From an uncultured Corynebacterium sp. (GTDB lineage: Bacteria; Actinomycetota; Actinomycetes; Mycobacteriales; Mycobacteriaceae), in contig NZ_CAMICL010000006.1 of NCBI RefSeq assembly GCF_946221105.1, positions 1-64,000 of the forward strand: DNA of 64,000 nucleotides. The letters run 5' to 3'. The position numbers and the translations under genes are program-made. The first letter of the stretch is position 1; every line of letters starts with the position of its first letter. Of this stretch, positions 59,629 to 64,000 are shown piece by piece. The notes under the pieces are model-generated. The model ran no database searches, had not been told where the DNA came from, and saw nothing but the letters and a program-made list of their open reading frames with translations.

Positions 59629-59885
59629 CGGGAGCCGCGGTTGCGCTCCGGGTTGTCGCTGTGCTCATCCACTGGCCGCTCGCCGTGGCCGAACAGCTCA
59701 TCGCGCTTCTTGTAGGCGTACAGCCCGGCCAGGGGAGAAAACCCCATGAGGAAACCCCACCGGCGCTTAGAGTCCTCGTCCATGTCGCTTTCGTGGATTT
59801 CCTTGGACGTGTTGCCCAGGGCCACGATGCCGCCGATGGCAAGAAGTGCCACGAAACCGAGTCCGAGCCAGGAAATCAGACTCAC
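59625..59885 (-). CDS. Small membrane protein of unknown function
   Basis: 86 residues with one N-terminal span (ISWLGLGFVALLAIGGIVALG), then a charged segment (STKE, DMDEDSKRRWGFLMGFSP) and an amphipathic region before an acidic/basic tail. Its stop shares CTAG with the DUF6114 gene. It lies 9 bp after the lipoprotein gene on the same strand, so the two are probably cotranscribed. The family is not recognised. Confidence 0.65.
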   Translation of the reverse strand: MSLISWLGLGFVALLAIGGIVALGNTSKEIHESDMDEDSKRRWGFLMGFSPLAGLYAYKKRDELFGHGERPVDEHSDNPERNRGSR

Positions 59886-59894
59886 TGTTGCCTC

Positions 59895-60593
59895 CTACTT
59901 CTGAAAGTCCACGACCACGCGGGTCGGGTTCTCCAACAGGTACAGGTTGTACGGACGCTGAGCGTTAAGGCCCACGATGTACTGGGCGTCCGCCTCGAAT
60001 ATTCCGCCGTCGGCGATCTCCTGAATGCCGCCGGCCGCCACTCCGGCGGGGTCGGCCTTGGCCAAATCGGCGTCGCTTAGACCCATCGTCCACGGCACGC
60101 CCTGGATGATCAGCTCGAAGTACGCGTTGCCGGCGGGCACAAGCGGCAGTCCGGAGGCCTGCTGGCGCGGATCCGGGGTGTAGCCGGCCAACACGTTCGG
60201 CGTGCCGGTGCCGGATAGCTCCACCACGACGCGGTCGACGCCTTCGTGGGAGCCGGCCCGGACGTCTTCGATCTGCAGCTCGGGGTGGCCAGGGTTCTGC
60301 AGGTGGGTGTCTTCCAGAGTGAACGGGGTGGCGGACTGTGCGCCTGCCGGGGCCGCCGCTGCGGAGACGTCCTTGGTGTCCGCCTCTGTCGTGTTGTCTG
60401 CGGCCGCGGAAGTGGACGCCGGTGCAGTGGAGCTCGCGGCGGAGGTCGCGGTTGAAGCGGTTTCCGGCTCAGCAGACGAACCGGTGTCTCCCGTTTCTGT
60501 GCCGCAGCCCGCGACGGTTAAGGCGGCCGCCGCGAGTGCTGCAAAAACGGCTCGGCTGCGGGTGGGGCTGAACTTGCGGCTGTGGAGTGTCAT
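59895..60593 (-). CDS. Lipoprotein with AMIN-like C-terminal domain
   Basis: 232-residue lipoprotein: signal peptide with lipobox LTVAGC (Cys30), a Ser/Thr/Ala-rich linker of about 60 residues, and a C-terminal beta domain with LQIEDVRAGSHEGVDRVVVE, VPWTMGLSDADLAKAD and YNLYLLENPTRVVVDFQK, the pattern of AMIN-like cell-wall domains in actinobacteria. The start is leaderless (TAGGGT on the minus strand six bases upstream) and diverges from dapB. Confidence 0.8.
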   Translation of the reverse strand: MTLHSRKFSPTRSRAVFAALAAAALTVAGCGTETGDTGSSAEPETASTATSAASSTAPASTSAAADNTTEADTKDVSAAAAPAGAQSATPFTLEDTHLQNPGHPELQIEDVRAGSHEGVDRVVVELSGTGTPNVLAGYTPDPRQQASGLPLVPAGNAYFELIIQGVPWTMGLSDADLAKADPAGVAAGGIQEIADGGIFEADAQYIVGLNAQRPYNLYLLENPTRVVVDFQK

Positions 60594-60606
60594 AGCCCCA
60601 CCCTAG

Positions 60607-61392
<786 letters not shown>

Positions 61393-62025
61393 ATGCAGGT
61401 TGAACTCATCGCAGCCACTGCACTGCGGGTCCCGGTCGCAGAGGGCGTCACCCAGGGGGAGGGTGCGGTTTCCTACGCCTTGCTTAGCGACGAACCTCCG
61501 GCCGCCCTCCTCCGCCGACACGCCGACGACTTGGCGGATGCGCGCGCGGACATGCTGGAGCACGCCAGCGCCACCTTGCATCTCCGTGGTGTCTCGCGCG
61601 ACGCTGCAGCCGCGGTCCGCGGACACGGCCTCGCGGTCAGCGAGCGCGCGGCGCAGGGCGCGGTGATCCCGGCCGCGATCGCCGCCGACGAGGAGCTCAC
61701 GCGCCTGTTCGAGGCTGCCGTGGAGGAGGCGGAGTTCGTCCGCGGCGAGCTGTTGCACGCGCTGGAGGAGGCGATGGCGGACGAGCCGAACGCGCTCGTT
61801 CGCCGCAAGCGATCCCGCGAAGCCGCCGACGCGCTCGTGCCTGCCGCCGCCGCGACCGAGCTGGTCGCCACAGGCACTTACCGGGCGTGGCGCGAATTCA
61901 TCGCCGCGCACAACGGCAGGTTCCAGCACGATGAGATCCGTCAGCTCGCACTTGCCGTGCTCGAGGTCATGCACCGCGAGGCGCCGCTCCTTTTCGGCGA
62001 TTTGGCGGAAGCGGAACGTCGATAA
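61393..62025 (+). CDS. ThyX-like protein lacking the catalytic motif
   Basis: 210-residue protein directly after dapB, in the exact place of thyX in C. glutamicum. It keeps ThyX features: LEHASATLHLRGVSRDA, ELLHALEEAMADEPNALVRRKRSREAADALVP, and TGTYRAWREFIAAH. The signature RHRxxSxxxxSxR is lost: residues 76-90 read RGHGLAVSERAAQGA. The later dUMP-binding Arg (in FIGMR-type) is His. It is also some 40 residues shorter than ThyX. So it is unlikely to make dTMP; thymidylate synthesis would need ThyA elsewhere. The stop codon TAA lies inside a GTCGATAAGC word. Confidence 0.8.
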   Translation: MQVELIAATALRVPVAEGVTQGEGAVSYALLSDEPPAALLRRHADDLADARADMLEHASATLHLRGVSRDAAAAVRGHGLAVSERAAQGAVIPAAIAADEELTRLFEAAVEEAEFVRGELLHALEEAMADEPNALVRRKRSREAADALVPAAAATELVATGTYRAWREFIAAHNGRFQHDEIRQLALAVLEVMHREAPLLFGDLAEAERR

Positions 62026-62970
<945 letters not shown>

Positions 62971-62972
62971 AC

Positions 62973-64000
62973 ATGAATGAACCCCGCAACCGCGCACGCA
63001 AGGTGACGCGCAAGGCCGGGCCACCGGAGGCAAACGAACAGCAGCCGGTTTTCCAGGCACCGAGCGACGCCCCTGCGAACGGCGGCGGCAACGACGCGCC
63101 CGTTGAGCGCGACGGTGGAAACAACGGCAACGGCGGCAACAACCGTGGCGGCCGCGACGGCGGCAACAACGGCAATGGCGGCAACGGTGGTAACAACCGT
63201 GGCGGCAGCAACCGCAACCGCCGTCGCCGTGGCCGTGGTGGCAACGGTGGCAATGGCGGCAACGGTGGGGGCGGCGGCCGCCGCAACCCCATGAAGTCCA
63301 TGCAGGGCGCCGATCTGACCAAGCGCCTGCCCGCACCGCCGAAGCCGGCGAAGGACACGCTGCGCATCTACGCGCTCGGCGGCATTTCTGAAATCGGCCG
63401 CAACATGACGGTCTTCGAGTACAACGGCCGCCTCCTCATCGTGGACTGCGGCGTGCTGTTCCCGAACTCCGACGAGCCGGGCGTGGACCTGGTGCTGCCG
63501 GACTTCGGCCCGATTGAAAACAAGCTGGACAAGATCGACGCACTCGTGGTCACCCACGGCCACGAGGACCACATCGGCGCGATCCCGTGGCTGCTGAAGC
63601 TGCGCAGCGATATTCCGATCTACTCGTCCAAGTTCACCAACGCGCTGATCAAGGCGAAGACGCAGGAGCACCGCCAGCGTCCGAAGCTCAACGACGTGAA
63701 CAAGGATTCCGAGGTCACCGTCGGCCCGTTCCGTCTGCGCTTCTGGCACGTCAACCACTCCATCCCGGAGTGCCTGGGTGTCTCCATCAAGACTGGCGCA
63801 GGCCACGTCGTCATGACCGGCGATGTGAAGGTGGACCAGACGCCGTACGACGGCAAGCCGACGGACATCCCGGCGCTTGCCCGCCTCGGCGACGAGGGCA
63901 TCGATCTGTTCATGTGCGATTCCACCAACGCCACCATCCCGGGCATTTCCGCCTCGGAGGCCGGCATCGAGGAGACGCTGACCCGTTTGGTGTCGAACGC
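62973..64000 (+). CDS. rnj: Ribonuclease J (start only; runs off the window)
   Basis: Metallo-beta-lactamase/beta-CASP ribonuclease with 5'-exo and endo activity in mRNA decay and rRNA processing. ATG at 62973 lies two bases after dapA, so the two are coupled. About 342 residues are visible. An N-terminal extension of about 130 residues is rich in Asn, Gly and Arg (GGNNGNGGNNRGG, then NRNRRRRGRGG), followed by LRIYALGGISEIGRNMTVFE and the metal site HGHEDH (H195, H197, D199, H200). The beta-CASP region and C-terminus lie beyond the edge. Confidence 0.95.
   Translation, partial: MNEPRNRARKVTRKAGPPEANEQQPVFQAPSDAPANGGGNDAPVERDGGNNGNGGNNRGGRDGGNNGNGGNGGNNRGGSNRNRRRRGRGGNGGNGGNGGGGGRRNPMKSMQGADLTKRLPAPPKPAKDTLRIYALGGISEIGRNMTVFEYNGRLLIVDCGVLFPNSDEPGVDLVLPDFGPIENKLDKIDALVVTHGHEDHIGAIPWLLKLRSDIPIYSSKFTNALIKAKTQEHRQRPKLNDVNKDSEVTVGPFRLRFWHVNHSIPECLGVSIKTGAGHVVMTGDVKVDQTPYDGKPTDIPALARLGDEGIDLFMCDSTNATIPGISASEAGIEETLTRLVSN

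Noticed and set aside
63100..63290. Non-coding trinucleotide repeat region
   Set aside because: The GGC/AAC-rich stretch is in frame with RNase J and has no stop, so it is a coding low-complexity extension.

Overview
The window is a GC-rich chromosomal block from a mycolic-acid actinobacterium, almost certainly a Corynebacterium. Four things point there. The gene order matches the conserved actinobacterial core block: rimM-trmD-rplS-lepB-rnhB, yraN-comM-dprA-xerC, rpsB-tsf-pyrH-frr-cdsA-rlmN, dxr-rip-ispG, rimP-nusA-ylxR-infB-rbfA, truB/ribF, rpsO-pnp and dapB-(thyX)-dapA-rnj. Mycothione reductase and malate:quinone oxidoreductase are present. Many genes have leaderless starts (TANNNT, 6-8 nt, then ATG or GTG). 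The dapB-thyX-like-dapA-rnj order is the one known from Corynebacterium glutamicum.

Layout. 0-11.9 kb: ribosome and tRNA maturation, a C4-dicarboxylate carrier, Tex, signal peptidase, RNase HII, then the DNA-processing set YraN, ComM-like ATPase, DprA and XerC. 11.8-19.4 kb: M23 peptidase (minus strand), translation genes rpsB, tsf, pyrH and frr, an amidase, cdsA and rlmN. 19.6-26.8 kb: isoprenoid genes dxr and ispG around a site-2 protease, a class B penicillin-binding lipoprotein and methionine aminopeptidase. 26.8-35.4 kb: two tandem secreted paralogues, mycothione reductase, a hydrolase, mqo, SelO, CobA, a methyltransferase and an orphan Phd-type antitoxin. 35.3-38.7 kb is the most accessory part: sirtuin, a large hairpin, a DnaA-box inverted pair, a DUF559-like protein, an 8-bp repeat cluster, a DUF1648 membrane protein and YaaA. 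38.7-56.4 kb: proS, rimP-nusA-infB-rbfA, nrnA, a MATE exporter, a phosphoesterase, pptT, truB/ribF, a nucleoside hydrolase, rpsO and pnp. 56.4-64 kb: an aldehyde dehydrogenase broken by one nonsense codon, a DUF6230/DUF6114 pair, two small envelope proteins, and dapB, a ThyX-like protein that has lost the catalytic motif, dapA and the start of rnj.

Most genes serve translation, RNA turnover, envelope building (CdsA, Rip, PBP, PptT, DapA/B) and redox metabolism. No tRNA, rRNA, CRISPR array, insertion sequence or prophage was seen.

The strongest unexplained signal is the 11-mer GCTTATCGACG. It occurs 12 times exactly, on both strands, in several reading frames, across stop codons and between genes, together with a wider GCTTNNCGAC family that sometimes forms inverted pairs beside terminators. 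Other points of interest are two roughly 80-bp elements bounded by 16-17 bp inverted repeats, paired DnaA boxes, four very short divergent leaderless promoter regions (three of exactly 31 bp), and convergent genes sharing CTAG stop codons.
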